The translations under genes were made by a program, and so were the position numbers. This document shows, one piece after another, positions 34,859 to 45,853 of a stretch of 64,000 nucleotides of DNA. The stretch covers positions 569,878,328-569,942,327 of the forward strand of contig VDFB02193867.1 in assembly GCA_007258455.2 (NCBI GenBank), written 5' to 3'. This stretch comes from Sequoia sempervirens (lineage: Eukaryota; Streptophyta; Pinopsida; Cupressales; Cupressaceae). How positions within the stretch are numbered: the stretch's first letter is position 1; every line of letters starts with the position of its first letter. The notes beneath the pieces were generated by a model, which was not told the DNA's origin, did no database searches, and was given only the letters and a program-made list of their open reading frames with translations.

Positions 34859-35580
34859 CGGACTTCCTCATTAGTTTAGCCATCAAATGTGGTCCAAGGG
34901 CGGACTTGCTAGTTGCTCAAGCCATCTTCATTTGGGGCGGACTTCCTTCATTTCTTTGCCATTCATTCTTCTTGCTAAGGGCGGACTTCAGCTTGTAACT
35001 TGCCATTTTCATTATGTCCAAGGGCGGACTTGGCCAATATCTTTGCCATTTCATCTTTGGCCAAGGGCGGACTTGCCTTGTTTCCTTGCCATACTAGGGC
35101 GGACTTTGCATGTTTCCTTGCCACTTTACATTTGACTAGGGCGGACTTTACCTCTTGTCTTGCCATGCCAGGGCGGACTTGGGCTTTTTCTTTGCCATTC
35201 AACTTTATGTCCAAGGGCGGACTTCATGCATCTCCTTGCCACTCATTCATTTTGCTTATGGCGGACTTCACCTCTTCTCAAGCCATAGTCTTTTATGGTG
35301 GGCAGACTTCATCCATTCCCTTGCCACTTCTAGGCGGACTTCATATATTTTCATGCCACTCAATGTTTTGTCCAAGGCGGACTTGGGCTTGTGTCTTACC
35401 ATTTCATCTTTGGCCAAGGGCGGACTTCAGCCTATGGCTTGCCATTTCATCTTTTGCCTATGGCGGACTTGGCCTATTTCCTTGCCACTCAAGACTTGAC
35501 CAATGGCGGACTTCACCCAATGTTGAGCCATTCACTTTATGCTGCTGGGCGGACTTTGCTTGCAGTCAAGCCATTGTTTC
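34859..35580 (-). repeat. About 18 degenerate 43-bp repeats with GGGCGGACTT core (C4)
   Basis: In plus orientation GGCGGACTT recurs about every 40-45 bp, followed by variable bases and CCTTGCCATT-like text. It occupies the place of the 70-bp GGGCGCATTT array in C1-C3. The cores share GGGCG plus an A/T-rich tail but differ in period, so either one array was remodelled or they arose independently. Frames through it look open only because the repeat lacks stops. Confidence 0.8.
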
Positions 35581-36400
35581 TTCTGGCTGAAGCTTTTTTG
35601 ACATTAACTTCTTCCTTCTCCATGCTGGTTGGACTCCATACTTAGGCGAATTCATTATAAATTTCAGTCTCCTCCATGAATTTCTCAGATTTCCTCATGA
35701 ATTTCTCAGATTTCTCACTATCCTTTTGATTTCTTGACTGGTTTTTCAGATTATTCACCATTTTCCTGTGATTTTTTCCAGATTTTTCACCATTTTCTGT
35801 GATTTTCCAGAATTTCTCCATGAATCCAAAATATTTCAAATCCATTTTCTAAGAGTTTCGTTGATCTTTTCGAACTGCTGAGTGGATTTTTGAAACTCGA
35901 GACCTTTCCAAATATAAAAACTTTCTAAAAATAGAAATTTTCCAAAAATAGCAACTTTCTAAAAATAGACCCTAAAAAATAGGGATCTCAGAATTGCTCA
36001 AAAGTGCCCAAAAAGTAGGTCCTAAAAAATAGGGGGCCAGAGTGAAAAACCCTAAAAAGTAGGAGGTGTCGGAATTGACTGAAATGACAGTCGATCTTCG
36101 TCTCCCGGGCCTCCTAAGCATGATGGTGATGTTTGCATAACAATCCAGGCTAAAACTCTCTTGCTTGACTCAGGTGACCATTCAAAATTCATAATCAAAA
36201 CCCCAAATGGAGACCAGACAAAAACCGGGACGCAACGACAAAACCCTAAAAAGCAAACTATAAGGGTCCCCATTTGCAATGGGGCGAGGTGTGAATTAGG
36301 TCACAACATGTAGGTTGGCATCCAAGAGCAAGAGAGGAGGAGACATAAAATTTTATTCTTTTCAGGATTTGAGAGCCAAAAAGTGGTGCTTTTTCACAAT

Positions 36401-36500
36401 NNNNNNNNNNNNNNNNNNNNNNNNNNNNNNNNNNNNNNNNNNNNNNNNNNNNNNNNNNNNNNNNNNNNNNNNNNNNNNNNNNNNNNNNNNNNNNNNNNNN
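36401..36500. other. Assembly gap of 100 N
   Basis: This is exactly 100 unknown bases, the usual placeholder for a gap of unknown size. The left flank is family B 3' LTR and the right flank is unrelated, so at least about 1.9 kb of LTR and its right boundary are missing or the join is wrong. Confidence 0.95.
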
Positions 36501-36599
36501 CCCCATAACGTTGTTGGCTCCCTAGTGAACTGTTGAAACCTCTGGGGTCTTGTAGGAATATCTTGATGTAGCTTGAACTACTTGGTAACCATGTCGAGT

Positions 36600-37510
36600 C
36601 TGTGTAGCTCCACAATATATGAATCCCTACCTATCAAATAGTAGACTAAAAAGTACCCCCTACGTCTCTTGTCATCATCCCTCCACCCCTAAAAGTGTCG
36701 TGCCATGTAGGGTTTCTAGGTGATGTCCTCTAGCCTCAACCTGTCTAGTTTCTGCCACCATCCCTCCAAATCTACGACTGCCTAATAATGAAGCCTAAAG
36801 TTTTATTCTGTCCCCCACCAATATGCTACTTGTAGTATCTCATCTCTCAACTCCAACAACCAAAATGTATGGCCTGGCCATGATAATATGCTCCCATGCC
36901 CACACTTGAAGTAGGATCACATGGGTTATACTCAATGCATGCCTATAATAGACGACATGCATATCCTGGTATAGCTGTGCTAGTATGCACACTCCCCATG
37001 CAAACTCCCCCTCTCATCTCTCCACAATGTGTCTGAACTCAATCACCTTGAGGTTGCAAAAGTGTCCACTCCTGTCTGGCAAAAAAATATTGTTGATCAA
37101 GTCATGGAGGTACAATGGTAGGGATAGTACACGTAATTCCAAGCAAGCATCAAGATCTAGCTCCCTCCCCTAGATAGGCAACTCCACCGGTCCAAACAAA
37201 GCCTGTAGACTCTCCTCTATTGATTGGCCATAGGTCCAGCTAATCAAATTCCCTCATATGGGAAATTGAAGAATCCTCCAATTGTCTTCTAGTGTCATCG
37301 TGATCTTCCCTATTGAGAGATGGAAGGTAGAAGTCTGTGAACTCCATCTCTCCATTAGTGTTGTCAATAGTCCCCGGTGTGCTCAAATGTTGGGATACCA
37401 TAACATGTGTAGTAACCTCACCTGTGCAAGCAATCTATGGTCATGGGAAGTCACCGCCCCACGTGTCACCTCCAACACTATTGAATTCCTCTCCCGCATC
37501 CTTAATGAGT
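36600..37510 (-). pseudogene. Plant mobile domain (PMD, aminotransferase-like) pseudogene
   Basis: Minus-strand translation shows a PMD-like series: RLLHMLWYPNI, then LLTTLMERWSSQTSTFHLSI and MTLEDNWRILQFPI, later LINNIFLPDRSGHF, FAWGVCILAQLYQDM and LLQVWAWEHIIMARP. These match the family's 'ALVERWRPETHTFHLP...LLGLPI' and 'LLQxWAWEH' signatures. Several in-frame stops and shifts break it. PMD proteins occur in hosts (MAIN/MAIL-type) and in MULE and Gypsy elements. Here it is antisense and upstream of a polypurine tract and Gypsy LTR at 38795, as expected of the antisense extra ORF of Tat elements. A captured host fragment remains possible. Confidence 0.75.
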
Positions 37511-38794
37511 CAAAGTTTTGCACCCATACAAAATAATTTTTTATCTTTTCTCATATTTCATTCCTTTTCTATCATTTTTCATCCCTGCTTCAGATTTGGC
37601 AATTTCGCCTCTGTGTCAGGTGAGTTCACCCTTTTTCCTTCCCAATGCATTTGCCTCTCTAGCCAATGCACTCTCCCCTTTGTCACCCTTTCACAAATCT
37701 TCGTATCCATCTAGTGAATCTTCCCCTTTCTTGTCTAGGCATGAATCCACCCTTCTTTTCCTAAGAGGTGAATTTGTATTCATCCCTTTTCCCCTAGGGA
37801 CAATTTCACATCCACCCCTATATCTTTTCTTTCCAGAATGGAAATTTTTTTTTTCCCTTTTTCCCCAGGGGTGATTTCACATCCGCCCCTATATCTTTTC
37901 TTCCTCGAATGGTGAATTCGTATTTTCCCTTTCCCCTAAAAGGTGGATTCACATTTACTTGTCTGTCCTTTGGGCGAAATTATGTTTTCCCTTTCCCGGT
38001 TGTGGTGAATTAAAATTCACCTATTCCAATGCACACCTGCTCATGTGTTGTGTAATCTACCCTTTTCCTCACCGGCCCTCTTGGACAGAAAAATTTTCCT
38101 TCCGGACAAGTGAATTCATGCCCTAAATCTACCTGATCCCAAATTCAAAATATGTTTAAAAATTTAAATCAAAATCACACAATGGGATTCAAGGCCTACC
38201 TGGCACGATACTACTTAATAGTAGTAGAATTGGCACACCTCCTCACCTTGGTGGATGAGCTCATCATCTATGAACACCTCATCACCGCTCTCGTTAGCCA
38301 TCCTCATCACTCGCTTTCTCTCTCTCTCTCTTGTCTAGTCAGTTGCCAAGTATGCAAAAGGTGAATAGTAATTTTTCAAATTTACTATTTATAATTTTCA
38401 CTTTTTGTACCTATTTATCCTTTTAATTTTTGGATAATTTCTACCCTTTAATCAACACTTTATTAATTCATTCACCCATTTTCTTTCGCGAGCCACCATT
38501 TGCACCTCGTTTGTCCATTTTTCTCTGTTCAAAAGCCATTCTTCATGGTTTTTTGCACTCTATTGCCTGGTACCTTTTGTTTCTCCATATCGAGAAGTCA
38601 TTTGGGGCCCCTTTTTCTTCCCCATTCACCCTCTCGATGGGACATACCTTACCATTCTCTTCCACCTTTTCATCCTATCAGCTTCTCTGTGATACTAGGA
38701 CATCATCTAACATTCTCTTCTTCTATTGAGTTGTCTATGTTTTATTTTTCTTCGAAACGCTGTTATTTTAACAGTATTTCAAAGAGGGGAAAAA
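37511..38794 (+). other. Pyrimidine-rich 3' region with short repeats, ending in a polypurine tract
   Basis: No gene is visible. Units of about 75 bp with TTCACATCC(A/G)CCCCTATATC and GGTGAATT(C/T)GTATT recur between about 37760 and 38010. A purine tract CAAAGAGGGGAAAAA (38780-38794) abuts the LTR start. This is the 3' noncoding region of the same Gypsy element as the PMD pseudogene. Confidence 0.6.
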
Positions 38795-40437
38795 TGTAGG
38801 CACTTAAATTTGGTCACCCCCGTATGGTCAAATTCACCCTTCGTATTCCTTTATCCTGCATCCTTAAACTATTAATTAAATAATTTATTATTTAATTAAT
38901 ACAACCCTTATTCTAATGTTTGTAAGGTATTTAATAAATCAATTAAATACCTTACCCCTCTTTCATCTCTAAATTAAATAAATACCCCAATTTATTTAAT
39001 TTAGTCACTTTATCTTTTATGAATTAAATCAATTTTTAATTCAATTCTTCTCTCTCCAAATGTCACATCCTCCATAATCCCATCTAATCCATATTAGCTT
39101 AATTAATATGTGATTAAGATGTGCACACCCCTAATCATCATTAGGGTCGCATCCTCCATAATCCCCCACTTGCCTCTAATTTGTCATTAATTCGTCTAAT
39201 CATGCATTTTCACAACTTGAATCACCTACTTAGGCCCACATAATCCCCATGCCATTTATGGAATATGTCCTTAGTCAACATACATTAAATGCTTTATCTA
39301 TTTGGAGAAGGAAAACCATTCCCTAGGTGAATTTTTAATTCACATTTATTTCCTCGATGCATTTTTAGGAATTTAAAATTCCTTCTCCCATCCCCATGAG
39401 GATTTTTGAGGAATTTTTAATTCCTCACATGTCCTCTCGCCCACAAGTGTACAAAGACCTTTATGAGGATATCTTGCCCAAATCCCAAGGTACTATGTAG
39501 TACCTCCATGTCATGCCCACATCATCCCCCTCTTTCCATCTCACCTGCCACATGTCAGGATGTGAGGGCTTGTGAGTTCTCAACTCACCCTAGCCCTTGA
39601 TCTTGTCCATCTTGGCTCAATCTGGGCCCTCCGTTCATTTAGATGCACTTCCCCTAAAAATGGTGGAATCGCCCTCATTTGCTATCTTCCACTTTTTGCA
39701 TACACACTCAAGCACACTTAGCAAGCATACACTTAGCATCCTCCATTGTTGTAGCATCTTTGAGCTCTCATCTTGCATCCTTCAAAATACCCACAATCTC
39801 CATTGCATCCATCATCATCTTAGCTACATTTTGCACTAGGTTTCAAGCTATTTTGCTACCAAGGAGCATACATATGAAGCAATCAAATGGCCAACTAATT
39901 TATCAATCTAAACAAGGTAAAAGGTTCTAATTTTCTTGTGTTTTTGTTTAGATTCAACTAGGCCAATCTTGAGTGTTTTGTTTGTGTTTTCTATCTCGCA
40001 TTTCCATTGTAGTTTTGCATTCCTAGTTTAGAATTTACTTGCACACAAGATCAACTGAAAGACAAATGGGAAACATGTATGGAGCCTAATCAACTTTAAT
40101 ATCTAGAATTTGTCTATATTTTTTATCATTATTATTCTATTTAGTTTTATTTTTTGATCCTCTTAATTTTTTTTTCTCTATCTCTCTTTTGTTTGGGTTT
40201 AATTTTACTACAACTTGGTTGATTGTAGACTATTATTATGTTGTTTTTAATGGTTTAATTTATAAAAAATTAATGTTTCCTTTTCAAATCATATTTATTT
40301 ATCTTTACTAAAAAATGAAAAAACTTGTACCATTCCTTGTCGTGTTTTGGTTAAATAATGATAATTCTAATAAGTACCAAGTGATTAATTTATTCAAAAT
40401 ATTGCTCTATTTTTTCCAAATCCATTTGGGTGTTACA
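38795..40437 (+). mobile_element. Gypsy 3' LTR, family F
   Basis: It starts TGTAGGCACTTAAATTTGG after the purine tract, then has an AATTAAATAA-rich zone and long C-rich text. The proposed end is ...GGGTGTTACA near 40437, chosen from the terminal CA only. A decayed relative lies at 55956. The start is good; the end is uncertain. Confidence 0.5.
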
Positions 40438-40686
40438 CATTTTTAAGATATAAGGATGGTTTGATGCCCCTATATGATATGTAGGTTACTGAGGATAGGA
40501 CACCATAATAAAGGATTGTGACTCCAAAGAGATGAGGATAGTAGCTTCAAGAAGGGGGTTGTTGAAATATTCTTAAGAAAAAGGGAAATAATCATCAAAA
40601 GGTGGCCCAAGGAGGAGAGCAAGGATTCCAAGATCAACAATGTTGTTTCTATTGAATGAAATACACATCTAAAATTCCAATGTTTG
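40438..40686. other. Short unassigned spacer between families F and D
   Basis: About 250 bp with no gene or repeat that I can name. Its last pentamer, GTTTG, is the left flank of the family D element. Confidence 0.5.
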
Positions 40687-42037
40687 TGTAATGGCATAAA
40701 ATTGCACCCCTTGCAATTTCACATACATCCTTGTACCTGCTTTAGTGTCCACTCCCTTAGAACTTGTGTAGGCTCACTTTATCCCCTACATCAGCCTTTT
40801 TCCCTTCTTAAGATGCTCCAACACCCCTTTTCTATAGCTACCCTCACATGTCATCTTTGCATCGAGCCTTGTTCTTTCCTTGTTCATGTTGTTTTGTAGC
40901 GTGACATGTCTAGACACTAGTGCACTGTGCTGACATCTGCACCTTGTGCTAGTGTCCTGCGATGTTTCAACATTCAAACAACCGTCTCCTAGCATGTTTG
41001 CCACTTTTCACCTCCTTTGGTTGGTGGTAAGGGCTCAAGATTCCTTGTAACCATCCAGGAAGCTTATTTCCTCTCTTTCTAAGTCATCCTTTCAACTTAT
41101 TTGGCCTTCTAGCTTCATTCTAACTTCTCTCTAGCCTTGGATCCTACCTTTTCCTCCTCTCTTGCTCTTGTCATTTTGCTTGTACAACTCGATTTCTTGC
41201 TACAACAACACTCTTACATTCTCACAACACACTCTACAACACTCTTCGTTCTAGTAGCTCATTTTGTTTCCCTCCTTGGCTTTCTAAGCCTTCTATGTGA
41301 TATCTACCTTGTGCCTTGCACCTTCAAGCATCTACACATTGTGATACAGGTTCTTGTTGTTGAGTGGGGATTACTTTTATCACCTCTTTTGTGATACGGG
41401 TTCTCCTCCTCGAGCAGGATTTTATTTTATCACTCATACTTGGTGGTGCAAGTTCTACTCTTGAAGAGGGTTTTGCTTTCACCACACACTTTTTATATTT
41501 TGATTACTCTCTCTCTATCTATCTATCTAGCTGTCTATGGAGGTGGGAACACAAAAATGGGGGTTTTACTAAGGAAAACCCCTATACAACCCCAACATTC
41601 TCTCCAGATATTATGCATGCGGGTTTTGAAGACATTCATTTGTTGGAGGCTTCATCACTTGTGTGGTTGTGAGCATTTCCTTTCTTCTCCTTATCTTTAT
41701 CATTTCTATTTCACTTTATTCTAGTTTTGTTATATTTTATTGATTTCTCACATTCTAATATTTTTTAGCAATTAGAGCAGAAGCAACCACTTTGTTATTT
41801 TCTATAAAATTCTCGCTTTCTAGTTCGTACGGACGCTAGCGCACCATGTTGTCGTCCTAGAACTGTGCTTACTTCCTTTGGCTAAGAGCTTGTCAATGTG
41901 TCCAAAAAATATTTGTGACCTACTCTTTTTGATTCTAGAACTCTCATCGCTATTCCTTGAGGTAGTTTAGGGTAGTTTTCCCTGTGAGGATCTCTCAATG
42001 AAGAGAACTCATGAGTAGTGAATCCCCATTCTCTACA
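40687..42037 (+). mobile_element. 5' LTR of family D (1.35 kb)
   Basis: It begins TGTAATGGCATAAAATTGC and ends CCATTCTCTACA. It contains CTAT microsatellite text near 41510-41530. It is followed three bases later by TGGTGAATCCAATGTG, the probable primer binding site (42041-42056). The 3' copy at 45854 has the same ends. Confidence 0.82.
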
Positions 42038-42315
42038 TTTTGGTGAATCCAATGTGAAGAAGGGGTCATTTGTTTCAAAAAATAGGAATTTAATTACCCC
42101 TACTTGGTGGGGTCATAACTTTTGACTCAATGCTCAAAATTTAGAACTGTTTGCATCGTTAGAAAGGTCTCCAAGAGGACTAATTTAGTCCCTAAAATAT
42201 CATGCCTTTGGAAGCCGAATTTTAGGGACCAACACAAGTTTCAACCCCAAATTTCGCTTCGAAGACCTCCGAAAATGTGAATTACTAGAACATAAAAAAT
42301 ACCAATTTTTTTTTA

Positions 42316-44610
42316 ATGAATTTAATATCCTCTTTTGTGAGTTTAGTATCTAATTATGTTCAAAATGTTAATGATATTCCATTGCATGTGATCGTGACTT
42401 GGATTTTCCCATGTCACTTGGTATCTTTGATCCTTCTCATGAGATTCCTCTTGCTTCGAAGGATATCTTGTTGTAAGAAGATGAAATCATTGATACCTTC
42501 CTAAATGTTACTCTACCTTCCCTTCATTCCAATGCACTCTCTTCTAGAGATGTTGGATTTGTGAATGATGAATCTCATCTTTATTCCAATGCACTCTCTT
42601 CTAGATGATGCATTAGTGAATGATGAATCTCCTTCCACATTTGATCTTGTTTGTATCGATGTTGAGAATATGTCTTCAAATAATTATTCCATTACTTGTG
42701 ATGAGTTTATAAATATAATCTATGTCTCTGCTACCCCTCAAAGGCCTAAGATACTGTTCATTTACGTGAATCCACCTATTCCTTCTTCTAAAAGGATTTT
42801 TTCTATTGATGGTCTTCTGTTTGATAGTAATTCCCTTGATCTTTTTAAGGCTCTATTTTATAGAGCGGTAGCCCATACTTATGAGAATATAATGAATAAG
42901 CAACCAAGCCTTCCTCAAGCACCTAAACCTAAAACTAAAGTACCTGGTGATTACGATCTTGTCGAGCAACTCCAAGTTACTTTGGCTAAGATCTCACTGT
43001 GGGACTTGCTTCAGTCTACTCCGGTTTATCAAGGTATGCTTTTGGAAGCCTTATAAAAGATCCTCTTTCCTTCTTCTGCTAGGCTAGAAAATGTTGATGC
43101 ATTGATAGCTCATATTCATGTGGATTCACCAAATATTACATTCTATTTGTAGGAATTCCCGCCTCTGAAAGTACAAAAGCAAGTAGATCCTTTAATGATT
43201 ATAGTTAACATTAATAATATCGGCATTAGATGTACTCTCATTGATATTAGTTCGGTGCTCAATATATGTAGCATCGATCTATTGCCTAAGATTAATATTT
43301 AATTATCTTCTCTTAATGCTTCTTTTGTTATTCGTGGGTTTGATAATGTTGGTCGAAAAGCCCTAGGTACGATAGTCTTGCCTTTGAGGTTGGGACCCAT
43401 TACCATACCCACCCTTGTATATGTCATGTCAGAAAAGCTACCATATAATCTTCTCCTTGGTAGACCATGGATTCATGTTATGGGTGCATTCCCTTGCATA
43501 AATCTATTAAGTTCATTTGTAATAATCGAGTAGTCATTGTCAAGGTTGGCCCTAAGGATATGTGCTTGTGTGAGATGGAATTTTTCAGTCAAGATTCGGT
43601 TGTGCCTATACTTATTCCTTTAGTGTCTTCCAATGTGTCGATGTTTACTATAGTAGTACCCACTACAAAGGATAGTCATGAGATAGATGTCCCTACGGAA
43701 GATCCTTTTGAAGCAAGAAATCTTAAGTATATTGTTTCTACTTGTCAAAATAATGCATGTCTTGGTGATGATTGGAGTTCCTTAGAATTTACAAAATCCT
43801 TCATTAGGGAATATAAAGTTGAACCAATCCACTCATACCTTCTAATAACATCATCCACACCTACTATTTGAGATGGTTATTCTTCTATATCGCGGGGTAG
43901 TATGAGTAATAATTGTAATGTTCTTATTGTTGATCCTCCTTCTAAGGAAGATGATTATGCTTTTGCTAAAGAGGATAATGTTGATAGTCCTGTTAAAAAG
44001 GATGGTGGAAATCCCATAGAGGAGTGTGATCCCCATTGCTAGAATGATTCTCTCTATGAAGATCCTCCTCCTTCTCAATATTTACAAACACGTTATGGCC
44101 TCGACTTTAAGCTTGTCTCTAAATATGGTTATAGGCCTAAAAGTTGTGGACATAATGAACAAGGCATCCAAGTCCCTATAGATTTTATACCTCGTAAGCA
44201 TAATTTGGGGCTTGGTTGATCGAATGAATGATCCAAATGGAAGCCATAGTTGAGTGATATGAATTCTTCTCAACCTCATCTTGTTGAAAAGATTCTTCCT
44301 CCATTGTCTTCTATCTTCGTGTCTTCTTCTTGTGAGTAGTCAATTTTTTCTCCACAAGAGAAAGGGTTGCTTCCTGCTCCCTATCCTCTATTTGATAAAG
44401 AGTGTATCTTGTTGAGGATTCTAAAAGCTTGCTTGATTACTCTTCCTTCTCCTACATGCAATAAATTTCATAAGCATGATAAAGCAAAACATCCTTTCTA
44501 TGCATACCATTGAGTGTCTGGCCATTCCACTAGTGAATGTAAGGCCTTGAAGGAAAAAATACAACTTCTTGATTTAGGTGCCATCAAACTCCCATTTGAT
44601 TGATGCACCT
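42316..44610 (+). pseudogene. Family D linker, aspartic protease, G-patch-like segment and zinc knuckle
   Basis: In order: a conserved linker (DYDLVEQLQVTLAKISLWDL, about 42950-43010); a protease with TLIDISSVLNIC, LGTIVLPLRLGPI and LPYNLLLGRPWIH (about 43140-43480); a shift to HKSIKFICNNRVVIVKVG; a G-patch-like KYGYRPKSCGHNEQGIQVPI (about 44120-44180); and a knuckle region YAYH-stop-VSGHSTSEC with KALKEKIQLL (44499-44570). The usual protease IDGGS reads IDISS and the first knuckle Cys is Tyr. In-frame stops at about 43056, 43151 and 43300 and a frameshift near 43485 kill it. The domains match Tat-lineage Gypsy polyproteins. Confidence 0.75.
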
Positions 44611-44619
44611 GCCTTTTCT

Positions 44620-45853
44620 TCACATGACAAGTGATATTGAGGTCCACCTCTATCCTGTATGTCCTAAGTATCTTGCATGGTTCTCCTCCCCTGTATGTTG
44701 GGGGCAGTGATAACTTGTTTTGAAGATGTACATCCTTCTTAAAGGACCCCCTCTCTTCTCTATATCTTTCAAATGAAGTTCCCCTTGAGTGGACCCCCTT
44801 TTCTCTTGAAGGGTTCCCAGTGGATCCCATTTTAAAGCTTGTATCTCAAATGAATTCTATGGTGTCTAGCTTGGGGGGAACCCGACTAGACCTATTTCAT
44901 ATATTTGCATCTAGCTTAGGTGTAGCTTGACTAGACCTTTCCTTTCAAATAACATGTCCCTTGATTGGACCCCTATTCTTTTGAAGGGTTCTCAAGGGAC
45001 CCCCTTTGAAAGCCTTCCAATCTCTCGACGGTTTGTGTGAATGTATGCTTACTTTCCTACGTGCTCTTTTGAAATGTTCTATCTACAGGTAAACATGTTG
45101 CTTTGCAAGTGCGTCTGTGAAGCCACTTTTCAACTTTACAAAGTCCCCTTCCTTTGGTTTCCTCTAGGTGAGAGATCTAGGGGGATACCTCCCTGCAAGT
45201 CTGTGGGTTTGTGGGGTGCTTCTTTTGAGCTTCCTCCATGCAAGAGATCTTGGGGGTTGCTCCCCTATAGGCCTGTGGGTCTATAGGGAACTTTCTTTGG
45301 GTTTCGTTCATGTGAGAGATCTTGGAGGACACATTCCTTGTAGGTTTGTGGGTCTACAAGGAACTTTTTTTGGTTTCCTTCATGTGAGAGATCTTAGAGG
45401 ACACCTTCCTTGCAGGTTTATGGGCCTATGAGGTGCTTACATTCTTAAATTCTTTTTCTTTTCAATTGTATATACTATATTGAAGATTTGCATCTTCTTC
45501 ATCCTGAATATATTCCCTTCCTCTCTTCATTTTAGAATTCTTCTATGTGTTATTTCTTAATTTGGGGATGACACATAGTACTGAGACAACTTTTACATCG
45601 AGGTCTCTTTCACTTTGTTGACTCAAATCCTTTAGCTTCTTACGTTCTAACATTTTTGTTTGGTGCAAGGTTTTCTTGTCTAATGCATTCGTTTTGCAAG
45701 TCTTTAGCCTGGGGGTATGCTTCCATGGTTCAAAGAGTTTTTTTTGCTTCCTCTATAGTATCCTTTTGGTATACAATGTTATTTATGTTTAGTAGTTTTC
45801 CTTTAGCATGCATATTAGTGTAGATTCATATGCCCGCTAAAGTGGGGGAAAAA
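44620..45853 (+). other. 3' noncoding region of family D with polypurine tract
   Basis: Dispersed duplications around CTAGACC and GGACCCC(C/T)TTT phrases occur at 44740-45010, followed by the 72-bp array at 45156-45440. The polypurine tract AAAGTGGGGGAAAAA (about 45838-45853) abuts the 3' LTR. There is no gene. Confidence 0.7.
45156..45440 (+). repeat. Four 72-bp tandem repeats in family D
   Basis: Units starting near 45156, 45228, 45299 and 45371 share GGTTTCCTTCATGTGAGAGA, then TCTTGGAGG, and TGTGGGTCTA. Copies three and four are the most alike, suggesting recent expansion at that end. Confidence 0.8.

Larger units (their letters stand above)
29599..36308 (-). mobile_element. Solo LTR C4 (6,710 bp) with TGTAG target duplication and a U3 gene
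   Basis: It runs from TGTTGATGCATG to GGTCACAACA between TGTAG at 29594-29598 and 36309-36313. The uninterrupted target is seen in the 5' LTR near 12745-12755. Its outer 0.9 kb resembles C1-C3 (CTAAGATTGCAAG, TATA, AATAAA), and so does the opposite end with the CCCCATTTGCAATGGGG dyad. Between them it differs: a long sense-strand reading frame (30579-33886) and a GGGCGGACTT repeat array. It is a separate, longer subfamily, or the form from which C1-C3 lost most of the frame. Confidence 0.9.
4921..36400 (+). mobile_element. Family B: RT-less Ty3/Gypsy element carrying four nested solo LTRs
   Basis: A 5' LTR (4921-14753), a primer-binding-site region, degraded gag, protease and RNase H, and a 3' LTR starting at 27576 lie in order on the plus strand. 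Both LTRs start TGTTGTACCCC. After removing the insertions the LTR is about 4.5 kb and the internal region only about 2.8 kb. Protease runs almost directly into RNase H, so the reverse transcriptase is deleted, and no integrase is found. The element is non-autonomous or a deletion derivative. The right end is lost at the assembly gap, so its target-site duplication cannot be checked. Confidence 0.82.
27576..36400 (+). mobile_element. 3' LTR of family B, interrupted by C4 and cut by the gap
   Basis: It starts TGTTGTACCCC and parallels the 5' LTR through the GGGCGCC-type repeats (28257, 28495, 28725, 28942, 29170, 29409). C4 interrupts it at 29599. After C4 it resumes at 36309 and matches 12750-12840 of the 5' LTR until the run of N. 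About 1.9 kb of LTR, including the TATA region, is absent beyond the gap. Confidence 0.82.

Noticed and set aside
35000..35590. A 196-residue plus-strand frame
   Set aside because: It runs through the GGGCGGACTT array, where several frames are open because the repeat lacks stops. Its translation is repeat-driven and has no protein-like features.
37282..37874. Plus-strand frames of 84-125 residues
   Set aside because: They oppose the PMD pseudogene or lie in pyrimidine-rich text; no domain and Ser/Phe-rich low-complexity composition.
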